A DNA stretch of 64,000 nucleotides from Tethya wilhelma. Its lineage: Eukaryota; Porifera; Demospongiae; Tethyida; Tethyidae. The number at the start of each line of letters is the position of its first letter. Position 1 is the first letter of the stretch. The position numbers and the translations under genes are program-made. The stretch is from contig CAXIPT010000003.1 in the NCBI GenBank assembly GCA_964030475.1, positions 3,033,720 through 3,097,719 on the forward strand, given 5' to 3'. Of this stretch, positions 43,988 to 55,935 are shown piece after piece. Under the pieces are notes generated by a model. It ran no database searches. It had not been told where the DNA came from and saw only the letters and a program-made list of their open reading frames with translations.

Positions 43988-44227
43988 GTTGTGGGACTTG
44001 CTCCGTTAAATTCACACTCAGTCATGAGAAGATTGTACTTGAAGTTGATACTAGCTAGTTCACTTTAGCATGAAGAAGGTCGTACTACTTGGCGCGCGAG
44101 TCCTCGAGTAGAGTGTATCATGTGATGGGACAGCTGGCTTAGTTTAGTATCCGGAGGTACACGAGGAAAAATAAACAAAAACGATGTGTTGGCCACGCCC
44201 ACAAATCACTCCACGTGGTTTGTAATC
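43988..44227. promoter_or_regulatory. Divergent promoter TSC1/AIMP1
   Basis: 240 bp between start codons, with GGCGCGCGAGTCCTCGAG near 44092-44109. No TATA box is seen. Inferred to drive both genes from position only. Confidence 0.5.
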
Positions 44228-45532
44228 ATGGCATCAGAGAGGGAAAGAATCAATCGCCTTGAAGTGAGGTCTAGAGAGGCTGAGAATGCTCTGCAACAAT
44301 TGAAGGGATACATTGAACTGCTCAAAGAAAAGAAATCAAGTAAATTAAGTCAAATCATAGATAATTATTGGCTATTGCTGGTTTGATTTATATTATTTTC
44401 ACTGATTACCAGCTCCAACAGGCACTGGTGAAGTCAATGTAAGTTCCAATAACTATTATGCAAGCATCATTGTTTGTTAATTAAAGGGTTGCACTCACAG
44501 GAGGAAGCTTGTCAACTGGAACGAGAGAACACCCAGCTCCGATCTGAAGTTGAGCAACTCAAAGCCCAACTCATAGAACTGGAGATCAAGAATGGAGGTG
44601 TGGTCCACAAATTCACTAAATATTCCATTAAAACTGATGATTTTGGTTTCTAGTGGCTCAGATCCCTGTGGTTGCTCCTGTGTCAGGAGGGTCTTCCTCA
44701 GTGCAGCCAGCTGTTCCCTCCTCCTCCCAGCCAGCCAGGCCAGAGGGAGCTGAGGCCAAGACACAGACTCCAGTGGCTGGGAAGACAAAGAAGAAAGACA
44801 AGAGCAAGACAGAGAAAGGAGGACGTGAAAAGAAACCAGCTGAGTCAGCAGCTGCAGTGGCAGTGGATGTGTCCAGGTTGGATCTCAGAATTGGGAAGAT
44901 TTTGAAAGCCTGGAAGCACCCTGATGCTGACACGCTCTATGTTGAAGAAGGTATGGTAGTTGATTCTGATGATGATGAGTCTACATGTGACTCCTGTCCT
45001 GTTGCCCATGCAGTGGACGTGGGTGAGGAGAAGGCCAGGACCGTGTGCAGTGGCCTGGTGAAGCATGTACCTCTGGAGGAGATGCAGGAGAGAATGGGAG
45101 TCTTTCTCTGCAACCTCAAGACTTCCAAGTTAGCAGAACGACGCCATAATGCTTGCTGTTTGTGATGCCTCTCTCCACTACAGGATGCGTGGTGTGCCAT
45201 CTGAAGCCATGGTGATGTGTGCTAGCACTCAAGAGAAGGTGGAGATCCTTGATCCCCCGCCAGGCTGCAAGCCAGGAGATAGGGTCTACTGTGATGGGTA
45301 CAGAGGTAAGGTAGCTACTAGCTGGTGATGATGGTGGTCACCATGGCTGTATGTATCTACAGGAACCCCAGATGGTCAGTTGAATCCTAAGAAGAAAATC
45401 TGGGAGGCTATTCAACCTGACCTTCATACTAACGAGGAGGGGTTTGCCTGCTATAAGGGGGTCCTTTTCACAGTTGAAGGGGTTGAGGGTGGTTGCCAGG
45501 CTGCCACTCTGAGGGGGACACCCATCAAGTAG
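44228..45532 (+). CDS. AIMP1: AIMP1 (p43/EMAP-II), tRNA-binding factor of the synthetase complex
   Basis: Several short exons. The N-terminal part is a coiled coil ([20 protein letters not shown]; later [19 protein letters not shown]), then a Lys/Ala/Pro-rich linker and the EMAP-II OB-fold: [101 protein letters not shown] and [11 protein letters not shown]. The order equals human AIMP1. It binds tRNA and arginyl-tRNA synthetase in the multi-synthetase complex. Exon edges after 44339 (donor), 44503, 44653, 44951, 45011, 45129 and 45183 follow frame and homology. The small exon near 44412-44437 is the least certain. Convergent with ACY1, 134 bp between stops. Confidence 0.92.
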
Positions 45533-45666
45533 ATTGAGAACAAATTATAGGCAAATAATAATTATTGTTGATCCAATTTTTTTTGTACAATACATTACAA
45601 AAATATTATACAAAAAGTTGATGACATTAATTGTTCACAAGTTCACCATCAGTGCTTCAGTGCTGG

Positions 45667-47592
45667 TCACTCCTTCAGCGATGCAAGACCTGCTATTATG
45701 TCTTCATAAATTGGGATTCCTTTGAGGTAGACCCTCTCATTAAGGAACTCGTCATGGTCATGAAGCAAGATGGGTGTGTTGTTAATTGGGGAAAATCCCA
45801 CGCAAGGAATGCCAAGCTGCAATGATCAAGATCATGCATTGGTTACCATAGCAACAGAAAGTCCAATTAACTTGCCTCCCTGAGGTAGCGAGAGTCAGTT
45901 CCACAAGGGAAAACCCCCTTTCCACACTTCATGTTGCTACAGATGAACAGTGACACGTGAACATCGTACAGCCAATATAGCCACTAGCTGCCACTTTCCA
46001 CCTACTGTTTCTCACAGGTGGCAGTGAACACCTGCCACCAGGGGTCAGTGTCCTCGGCCTTCACAGTGCCCCCTGACCTTGGTCCAAACCGATAGAAGTT
46101 GATGGTGCAGTCCTCCCCTCCATCACGGACCCACTCCTTCAGCCTCCTGTACACTTCCTGGGATAGTATGGGGAATTCACTAATGAAAGGGGCAGTCCCT
46201 GGTTAATTGCAGGATTTATTAATTACCTCTGCGTCATCAGTAATGGCGATCCTTATATCCACCCACATGCCCATCTCGTAGGGGACCACATTGTACTGAA
46301 CACCTCCAGTCAGCTTGGTCACATTCAGAGTGGTGACATCACCCCAGGCCAAACTGGGGTCATCCTTGAGCCTGTCAATGGAGAAAGGTCTCCTTAAATG
46401 ACACTGATAAAGGGTCAGCAGTCAACGTACCTCTGTTCCTGCTCATTCCTGAAGTCCAGGAGGTGATTGAGAATCTTGCGCTGGAGATTACAAGAGAATA
46501 CAAGACCAATAAATTATTACAAGTACTCCAACAACTCTCTACTGTACTAGTGCAATGTAGACATCAAAAAGCAATCAGCTTACAACTTTCTCAACAGCAG
46601 TGTTTTGGATGAACCTTGAACCATGGCCAGGATTACCGGGGCAGTGAATGCTGAACCCTGTATTGCAGCAATAGCATGACATCACCATGACATCATAGCA
46701 ATACAATGACACGTACACATGGGACTTCTCTCGGCATAGAAGACAGTGAAGGCATCAGTTGGGTTGGCCAAGCCTTCGTCCAGACAAAAACCAACATTCA
46801 TTTCCTTGAACACATCCATCTTCACAAACGGCTCCATTCCATACACACTCCCCACCTCCTCATCGGGTATAAAGGTCAAGTGGATGGTCCGAAGGAACTT
46901 CTTCTTTGCGGCCATGATGTTCCTCATGGCCTCCAAGTACCACATCCCACAGCACTTCATGTCCTACAGCAGAGAGAATATTAACACATCACTGAAACAG
47001 GAAGTGAAGACCACACCCACTTGTGTGCCACGAGCAACGATGTCTCCATTCTCCTTCTTGACTGCGGCAAAGGCGTCACACTGCCAATGCTCATGGTACG
47101 CAGGGACAACATCCGTGTGAGAATTGAGCATGATTGACGGTAATTTAGGGTCTTCCCCTTCCAATGTCATTATCACAGCTGGCCTCCTGGGCATAATCTG
47201 GGCGTATTGCATAACATGATTCAATTATTACAATTAATGAGGGGAACCGTGACATTATCTGGTATGGGGGCCCGCTGAGCAGGTTAGCTGAGGGAAACTT
47301 ATCTCGTCCCTACCTCAATTACTTTGACTGGCAGACCTATCTCATCTGCTTGCTCGGTGAGAAACTTGACTGCACCATCTAGAAGTAGAAAAAGAAACAG
47401 CAAAACTAATTTTAAAGCATCTTTTATGCACGCGATACTCTCACCGTAATCAGGCTGGGGGCCGGTTGGGTTTTCGTATTCCTTCACGGAGGTGGTGTTG
47501 ATCCTAAGGTAGTCCCTAAACCTGGTCACAGCAGGATCTTCAGCTGCTGCTGGTTCCTTATAAGGTTTTTTGCTCGGAGGCTCAGCAGACAT
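45667..47592 (-). CDS. ACY1: Aminoacylase-1
   Basis: Multi-exon minus-strand gene, start 47592 ([14 protein letters not shown]), stop at 45667. The M20 zinc peptidase signatures are complete: [14 protein letters not shown] (His, Asp), ARGTQDMKC (bridging Asp), [10 protein letters not shown] (catalytic and zinc Glu), [20 protein letters not shown] (Glu) and [11 protein letters not shown] (last zinc His). Between them lies the lid/dimerisation domain ([45 protein letters not shown]). It removes acyl groups from N-acetyl amino acids in the cytosol. About 430 residues, slightly longer than human because of the N-terminal extension. Divergent from SKP1-like with 212 bp between starts. Confidence 0.94.
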
Positions 47593-47804
47593 GCTTTTAC
47601 AATTATTTGCAAAATGGAAGACAAAGATCGCCCAATGCCGATTGCTAGAATTATGATAATTATTACATAATGTTGGCGCAATGCGTCAGTATGCGAGTTG
47701 CCAACATAACCATTTTTATGATTGGCGATTTGCGCGATTGATTCTGATTGTGCGCATATTGACCTGCTGGTGGTGCCAAGTCAGCAGATCTGTTGGGCTT
47801 GAGG
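47593..47804. promoter_or_regulatory. Divergent promoter ACY1/SKP1-like
   Basis: 212 bp; contains the NRF-1 half-site TGCGCA near 47751 and an AT-rich centre. Role inferred from position. Confidence 0.45.
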
Positions 47805-48766
47805 ATGGCTACTGGTAACCATGAGCTAGTGAAGTTGTTGAGCAGCGAGGGAGAGATAGTAGCGGTCAGTCTGGAGGTGGCACACGTCTCCAGGACACTG
47901 GCTACCATGTTCGAAGGTAAAGGTTTGTCTGTGCAGTCATAGATCATATTTTTTTATTTGTCTATCATGTAGTTTAATAGCTATGGTGCTTTCATACTGG
48001 CTACTGAATTTTTTTTTTTTTTGTTACTGCTGACAATAATTTTTCATCTCGTAGAACTTGGTCATCGACCTGATGATGTAATCCCTTTGCCAAATGTCTC
48101 CACTCGGATACTGAAAAAGGTTCACAGATGTCGTAAATTATGAATGAATTATGTGTGATTGAGGCTGTTATTGATTGGTTCCACAGGTTCTGGCGTGGGC
48201 TGAACACTATACTAAAGAAAGGAGGAGCAGTTCTCCCATCTCCAACCAACCCCCTCATGTGCCACACCCACCTCACTCCCCCACCACATCCCCTAATAAT
48301 ACAAGGGCAGCTCCATTTCAACCACGCCCCCAACCATACGTCCCTCAGAGACTGTCCACCCGTCTCCCCCCTCCCCCTGGTCCCAGTCTCACGTCGTGGG
48401 AGAGAGAGTTCCTCACAAAGAACAAAGACGACGTCTACGACCACCTACTGGTCAGTCTGTCCACTGCTGCTGTCTTGTTCCTTATATCTCACCTCGTTTT
48501 GTCTCTCTCATTCCATGCAGGCAGCTAATTATCTTGATATAAAGAGATTACTAGACATTTTATGTGGAACTGTAGCAGATATGATCAAAGGAAAAGACCC
48601 CGATGATATTAGGAAGGCCTTTCATGCCTCCTCTCCGTCTCACCTCACCAATGACACACCGCCATCCTCCCCACAGCTCCCTCAGCAGCTCCCTCCTGAG
48701 TCCACTCCCTCAGAGGAGGGACAACACACCGACACACAGACCGCCTGCACAGAGAGCACTGTCTAG
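47805..48766 (+). CDS. Divergent SKP1-like protein with Pro-rich insert and tail
   Basis: Four exons (47805-47916, 48055-48119, 48187-48450, 48521-48766), 228 residues. The BTB/POZ fold of SKP1 is clear: [60 protein letters not shown] and [35 protein letters not shown]1 links F-box proteins to cullin 1 in SCF ubiquitin ligases. Two oddities: a basic, proline-rich stretch of about 55 residues replaces the short acidic loop between the halves, and after the F-box-binding helices the conserved SKP1 end is replaced by a Ser/Pro/Thr-rich tail. It may be a paralogue rather than the main SKP1. Whether it still binds F-box proteins is unknown. Confidence 0.85.
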
Positions 48767-48911
48767 ATGTATATGTTTGTACTCATTGTTTGCCATTGTG
48801 TTTGTACTATTTAGCTATATGATTATTATCCGCGCTTCAAATAATATAATACGTATTGAGCATATTGGTATTAACGACCATTACCCTATGAACTGAACTT
48901 CCTCCAACGAG

Positions 48912-51761
48912 ATGCCGAGGAGAAAGCCGTTCAGCAACAAACAGAAGAAACTGCAGCTTCAGGAAAAGAGACAAAGGAAGAGAGACAAGTCCAGCTGTGA
49001 GTTGGTCGTGTGATATGAACTTATTAAGTTCATGTAACTTCGGAATTTATCTCAAAGATGGAGAGAAGGAGCCTGTCCCTGTGTCACGTGACAAGGATGA
49101 TCCCTCGTCTGATGTGGATGAGGGGTGTGATGTTCCTGATGTTGGTGATGAGGGTGGTGTTGATGGGAAACCCACGATGGTTAATATAACAAAGATAAAC
49201 CATCAACCTGGAGAGAGGTCAAAGGTCGGCTATGACCCTAATCGCTATCGTCTACACTTTGAAAAAGAGTCAAAAGAAGAAATAGAGAAACGGAAACATG
49301 AGGCAAAGACTGTTCCGATCCTGCCTGTGCCTGAGGTGAACCACCATCTCCAACAAACCATTCCTGCCACCTGCACACACACACATGCACACACACACAC
49401 ATACACACACACACACACACACACCACTGTAGACATCTCTAGAGGTCAAAGTGGAGGACATTTACCGTCCTGGCTCTGAGTTGGACATTCCCAAACGCCC
49501 TCCCTGGTCTTACTCCATGAGCAAAGACCAGGTTGAAAGACAAGAGGAAGAGATGTTTGAAAGATACGTTCACAATATCTATTCCAAACACAAACCAGAA
49601 GAGCTTAGCTTCTTTGAGCATAACTTGGAGGTCAGTGGGATTAAGTACTTCATGCATTATAAACTCAAACTGTAACTAGTGTCTTTATCTTTCAGACTTG
49701 GAGGCAGCTGTGGAGGGTCCTGGAGATCTCTGATGTCATCCTCCTCATCACTGATGTCAGGCACCCTGTGAGTCTCGCCATTACTGTGTCTCACTGATCA
49801 TAATCCCCTCCCTCACAGGCGCTCCATTTCTCCCCTGCTCTCTATCATCATGTGGTGGAGGACTTGAAGAAGGAGCTAGTGATGGTCTTGAACAAGGTCT
49901 GCTAGCAGCCATGGGTTGATGTGCCAGCCATGGAGCTATTCTTTGTGTTGCTAGGTTGATCTAATTCCTCCTCAAGTTGCTGTTGCCTGGAGACACTACT
50001 TCCTGAGACGCTTCCCTCAACTCAGTGTCATCTGTTTCACCAGCTACCCCAACCATGATGTGTCCACAGAGACCAGGAGGAAGGGTACGTGAGGTGGTTG
50101 CTTCTGCTGGTCCACCTACTGCCACACACCCTCTTCCCTTCAGTTCATCTCAAGGTCAAGCATCGTCCTCGGGGCAAACTACCATCAGCTGTCGGACCAA
50201 GAGAACTGTTTGCAGTTGTTGAGAACATGTACAGAGGAAAGGGTAAGGACTTCATTCTGGAGAGATGTGTCAGTTACCACCTGGTGTATCTATGGTTCTA
50301 TTGTGGCAGTTGATCTGGGCAGTTGGGAACAGAAGCTAGACTCCTCCCAGGACACACCCACTACTGCCACACCCACCAGCAACATAGCTGTTGAAACTCC
50401 CGAGTGTTCTAGTGATATTGATAGTGAAGAGGAGGAGCCTGTTGCCATGGCAACAACATCCGGTACAATATTTTGAAAGTAAGTCTGTTGGTGTTATCAT
50501 GATGGTTCTCTTGCGGCAGTTGATAGCTCCCCACTGGTCCGGGACGAGACCCCCGCCCACACCCTCACCATAGGGATGGTCGGTAAGGCTGCCTATATAG
50601 CGTGTCACACACCATCTTGACTGCATGAGTTGTTTGGCTTCAGGTCATCCTAACGTTGGCAAGTCTTCTCTTCTCAATGGACTCGTGGGAAGAAAGGTAA
50701 CTGGCCTTGATAAGTCCATGAGGAACAAGGCATGCAGTATCATCAGCTACGTGTCCTTCACTGCATGCAGCTGGTGAGCACCTCTCGTACTCCTGGCCAC
50801 ACCAAGCACTTCCAGACCATCTTCCTCACGCCCACTGTCCGACTGTGTGACTGCCCTGGACTGGTCTTCCCCTCACTGGTCAACAAACAGCTGCAAGTAA
50901 TTATAAGGAACCATTACATCATCATGATGTCATTATCTCTCATTTGCATGTACAGATATTGAGTGGCATATACCCCATTGCTCAAGTGAGGGAGCCCTAT
51001 ACTGCTGTGGGCTACCTGGCCCAGAGACTGCCACTGGTTCAGTTGCTACGGTTACAGCACCCTAATGGTGTTCAGACTGTTGCCAAGAGAACTGCTGGAA
51101 GGAGAATTGGTGACTTTGAGTTAGATGATCCAAATATAGCCCGCCTTGCATTGCGAGACACCCAGGAGGAGGTGAGTTACCAGGCGACCAATCAGGATGA
51201 AGAGTGGACTGCATGGGACATTTGTGACGGTAGGGAACCCCCTGTCAATTAGCTTCTAAAATGGTGGTGATTGATTCTCTTCCGCCATGTATACAGCCTG
51301 GGCTGAGAAGAGAGGCTACTACACCTCCAGAGCTGCAAGACCTGACACTTACAGAGCAGGTAGGGGGTTGTGCATGTGGCTGACGTACGCTGAGCAGCTC
51401 CACTCACTGTATCATTGGTCCATGACTTTATGCAGCCAACAGCCTGCTGAGACTAGCAGTGGACGGCAAGATATGCTTGCACTTCCTACCTCCAGACTAC
51501 ACCAAAGAGAGAGGTGAGAGGTTATGGTGACACCGGTATTGGTGCCGATTGTAGGGGCTCTCTCTCTTGGCTACAGGCAGCTGGGAGGCCCATCAAGATG
51601 TTGTTGAGATGATAGAGCTGCAGCAGAGAGGCCTGTCCACTGGTCAGGTAGCCAGTGAGCCACCAGCTACTGGCCCAGGAGGTCAGGAGCAGAGAGGGAG
51701 AGAAGAACACTTGACAGAGAACAAATTTGCAATGTTATTGAAAATGGAAGACTCAGATTAA
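48912..51761 (+). CDS. GNL1: GNL1, circularly permuted GTPase (HSR1/MMR1 family)
   Basis: At least a dozen short exons. The start MPRRKPFSNKQKKLQLQEKR is a basic nucleolar-type sequence. Diagnostic blocks: YDPNRYRLHFEKESKEEIEK, PKRPPWSYSMSKDQ, FFEHNLETWRQLWRVLEISD, then the permuted motif order NKVDL (G4), GHPNVGKSSLLNGLVGRK (G1), STSRTPGHTKHFQT (G2) and DCPGLVFPSL (G3), followed by GIYPIAQVREPYTAVGYLAQ, WTAWDICDAWAEKRGYYTSR and ANSLLRLAVDGKICLHFLPP. It matches human GNL1 along its length; relatives act in ribosome assembly. It is the only gene here that follows its neighbour on the same strand (145 bp after SKP1-like). The stop at 51759-51761 lies 146 bp from the convergent TMC stop. Confidence 0.93.
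49373..49421. repeat. (CA)n in GNL1 intron
   Basis: About 48 bp of CA with few interruptions, between the exon ending PILPVPE and the exon starting near 49442. Confidence 0.9.
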
Positions 51762-51907
51762 GTTGTTTTTATTACTCAATTGTCAGTGTTGCATATTAAA
51801 TCAATGGTGGTTCTTTTCAAACTCAATAATACACCTATAGATATTCTGATAACATAATATTTTAGTAACTGTTGTGATTGATCATGTATGTCTAGCCGGG
51901 ATATAGT

Positions 51908-54900
51908 CTACTTGTGAGGGTGAATGCTGACTCTGGGTGGAGGTGGCTCTATGAATGATGTCATCTCGTGATCTGATCCCATCGGAGGGGGACTTGGGAG
52001 TCGTCTCACGGAGTTCCTCCGAGCCCTCTGTCCGTACCCCCTCTCCTCCTCCCCCCAGTAGGTACGTGTCCCTGTCCTATCATCCATCTGAAAGGGTGGA
52101 GCAATGGTGGACGATCTTCTACGAGTGGAGAACATTGGTGAGTTGTGCAGTTCACTCTCCAGGGCCCTTTGGAGCTCTTGATGGCGCTGGTTCAGCTTGT
52201 TGCTAGGGGGACGCTCCTGGGCCTCAGCTACAGCTGGTGTGAGTGTATGAGTGTGCTCAGTACACCCCTGTTCCTATAGCTATATAGTCAACTATCATTA
52301 ACATTGAACTGACCTTCCTTTGCTACTCTTTGACGGGTCTCATTTTGCTCCTAACACACAAACATAAGTATACATACATGTAATTATCCCCATAGCAACA
52401 CTTATCATTGCCATGGCAACTGACAACTAACCACTCGTAACTGTAAGCTGAGGTCTTTGTTGAGCTCCTTGAGAGCCTGAGAGCGGGCAGCGTAGTAGTA
52501 GATGACAATGCTGCAAGAGGGAGGGGGGGAGGTGACACATTGATATGTGGGGTGGTGGGGCAGTGCAGTAACTCACACTAGCACACTACAGAATGGGAAT
52601 ATGATAGTTGGTTTCTGAATGTAGTCCATGATGACCTGCAGGAACCCTGGCCATCTGTCAACCTCTGAGTAGATCACTTGGATCATGTTAGGGAGGCCTC
52701 TGAAAGGACAGGGGGAGGTAAGGGGTCATCTATATGGATGATGGGGGGTACCTGAAGGGCCCACAGGCCAGTGAGGGGGTCATCTCTACTATGGCATAGC
52801 CCACGGGGAGGGCACACAGGAGGACTGTCAGGAGCAGGAGGGCCATGTAGAAGTTCCTTGTTGAGGCAGCACGGAAGAGAGAGCGAGGAGGCTTGTTGAA
52901 CCAGTGGACAGAGAGAGCCTTGCAGTAGAAGAGAAGAACATTCTTAGCAAAGTTAATGGCCGCCAGAAGTGGACAGAAGAGGATGCCAAACCTACAGCAA
53001 GGGACAATGAAATCAGTTAGTTAGTTAGTAGCAAGAGTAGGGGTGTCACGGAATAAGGGCCAACAGTTAACACGAGAGAGAGAGAGACTTACAGCAACAG
53101 AGCCTGTCCATAGACCAACTTGAGGATGTTCTCAGCTAACCTGAACTCAGCAGGACCAATCTAAGAGAGAGAGAGATAAACACTAGCATGACTTGTGGCA
53201 GCCAGTGAAGAGTGGCTCAGTCTTACCCATTTATTGTACCACTTGTTGAATCGGAGGCAGCAGTTGCAGTCCAACTTGCTGATGACCCACCTCACCCCAT
53301 CCACAAACAGGATGCTGGCTAGGTCAGCCAGGAGGTGGGTGAGGGTCAGCTTGTAGAGCTCCTGGCCTATCATGGTCTCCCAGCAACAGGTGTCGTCGTC
53401 ACTGCTGTCAGAGCCATCCTAGTGTTGGGAGGAACATGATGTGGCATTGGATGCCTTCACTGTACGGGTGTGATGAGAGGGGGGCTAGCTTACACAGTGG
53501 TCCGTGAGGGCAAAGAGAGCTATCATGAGCACATACAGACTTGAGAAGTAGAGGAAGAACATCCTGCAATGGAACCAACACACACACAATGACATGGACT
53601 ATGTCTGATACCTGCTGACTATCATTGGTACCTCAGTAGCATCATCTTGAGTGCTGTCCTGGGATGGAAGCGCTCACAGTAATGAACCAGCGTGAACACG
53701 TAGGGGATGAGGAAGTTCCTGGCAATTATGACCAACTGTACCTGTGGAAGAACACACATCAGTTAGCATGGAGTGCTGTCAGCTTTAAGTTAGGTCCATG
53801 GTGCATGCCTGAAATGATATGATGAGTCTCCATATTCCATTCCAGCCTCCCTCCAGTGTCAGAGCACTCTGGACGTTCCTGTCCTCTTCAGCGTTAGTTC
53901 TCTTGGCATTCTCCACAGCAAGGACAATGCAGTAGCTGGAGCCAACCAGGAAGATGAACACTAGCAGGTTGGTGAGCCCTCGGATGGTCCAGAATATTGC
54001 CCGAACTCTGTGGATGGAGGAGAGAGATTGGCATTTTGTGAACGTACATTGCCGTATGTGTGAGCTACAGTACATGTACTGACTTCATCTTTTGTTTCTC
54101 CTTCTTCTTGGCTTCTGCAATGGTCTCCTTCAAGGAGATGGTGATGTATTTCTTCTTGGCAGCTGCAGTGTGAGGGTCAGTGATGGCAAAGTCCCAGCTG
54201 ACAAACACCTTCCACGAGAATGGGTAGTGCTCGCTGGCGTTGGCTCGCTCCAGGAGCTTGTACTTTTCAGCCATACTGTGTGGCCAACACACACATAGAG
54301 GGTGGCTCCATTGATCAGCTAGCTAATTGGAGGGGCATACCTGAAGAGAATGGTGAGCATGGAGATGACAAAAAGAGCCACCATTGTGAGCAGGTAGGCC
54401 AGAGGCAGCTTGTAGTGGAGATGGTGGCCGATGTAAGGCTCTGGGTTGGCAGGAGGAGGGCGGTAGGACTCGTTCTGTCCAGAGTCATAGTAGCCATAGA
54501 AGAGGACCGAGTACTCAAAGGCATAGCCCTGCATGTGGTGCACATGGTGCGTCATACACTCATCCACATTCACTAGACAGCTAGCTGCACCTTTCCATCC
54601 AGGATGAAGGAGACCAAACCCGAGCCATTGGCCCGGACAGACTCAGGCACCCTCAGACCATGGCCAGATATCACCTATATACATGTATTATACAACAACT
54701 AAGTACAGGTCAACACAACTCATTGACCTGCAGGACAACTAACAACTGACCTGTGGGATAATGACAAATCCAAAGATGAGAAACATCAGGACAAGATTGA
54801 GAGCACAAAGCCATCGCAGGAAGGTAAAGAAGGAGGCCACACTAGTGCCAAAGTTGCCTTTACAGCAGACATCAGGGAGTGAGTGCACATCATCTACTGA

Positions 54901-55575
54901 CAAAGACACACAATTATCATCTTGCCTTCTATCTTCTTAATGATGCGACCCCAAACCGTGAGATACTGCAGCACAGCTCTGCACTTGTGTTGAAATTTAC
55001 GATACATCTGCACAATAACAGATCAATAATAAGTGTCTCATCAGCTATAGAGTGACGTGCCTGGCCTGAGGAGTCCCTGACTGTGTCCAGAGTGTTCAGG
55101 TGGGGTACGTACTTCGACACATTCTGTCTGTAGCTCCTGGAGAAGTCATGAATATTCATTAGCACACTACACCTGTCATGCATCATTGCACCCCCAAACT
55201 CCACCTCAGAGCTGCCAGCTTCACTTGCATCGGCCATGGTTGGGCACGGAACGTGGAGATGATCTTCCTTTGCTGTTGGATGAAGTTGCACAGCTCGTAA
55301 CTGCTGGAGACTTGTGACGGGATGGCTGGCTGTGATGCAACGCTGAGGGTGTGGCTGAATGCACTAGGGAGGCTGCATGCAGTGGGACAGGAGGTAAGGG
55401 AAGAGGTGCAGCAATGGTGCTTGTCAACTCACCGAGAATTCTCCAGGTATCTCTGTCGCATCATGAAGTCCACTTCACTGAGACCTCTTCCAACTGCATA
55501 TCGACTGTCCTTCTCCTCCAGCTCCTCAGGAATGGCGGACTCAACAGTTATCACCATCCCACTCCTTCTCTGCAT
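51908..55575 (-). CDS. TMC-family transmembrane channel-like protein
   Basis: About fifteen short minus-strand exons from ATG 55575 to TAG 51908. The TMC signature is exact: CCWETMIGQELYKLTLTHLLADLAS. Other family blocks: SYRQNVSKYVPHLNTL, SVASFFTFLRWLCALNLVLM, YKLPLAYLLTMVALFVISML, YPFSWKVFVSWDFAITDPHT, GLTNLLVFIFLVGSSYCIVL, YGQALLFGILFCPLLAAINF and NMIQVIYSEVDRWPGFLQVI. About ten membrane spans are visible. TMC1/2 are pore subunits of hair-cell mechanotransduction channels; other TMCs regulate or carry ion flow. The subgroup is not assigned. The N-terminus is short and the C-terminus Arg/Pro-rich and cytosolic. An additional upstream start cannot be excluded. Divergent from NOS1AP. Confidence 0.9.
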
Positions 55576-55935
55576 GGCTGAGTGACAAGTATACACTGTA
55601 TTGAGTCACCTCCACCCATTGCCCATTGGCACCCCAACATGTGAATATTAACAGTTAATTATATTCATGACTTGTGGTGTAATTTGACACATTCCAATGG
55701 TGATTGGATTGTCTAGTTTACGAAGAAAAACGGAAAGTAGAACCGCCGTGTTTTTGAATACGAACTTGTGAAGGCAGATCAAGTTGCTTTGACATACAAG
55801 ACCATGGCACTTTAATGGCCGTTCCTCTGATAGGAGACGTACAAAGAATATTGAAACGACACATCTACATGCTAGCGTTGCTGGCCGGTACAAAACAGAG
55901 GGATTTGTCAAGAGAAAGACATTCGACTTTGGAAA
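55576..55935. promoter_or_regulatory. Divergent promoter TMC/NOS1AP
   Basis: 360 bp between starts; no clear core element or NRF-1 palindrome seen. Shared use is inferred from position. Confidence 0.4.
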
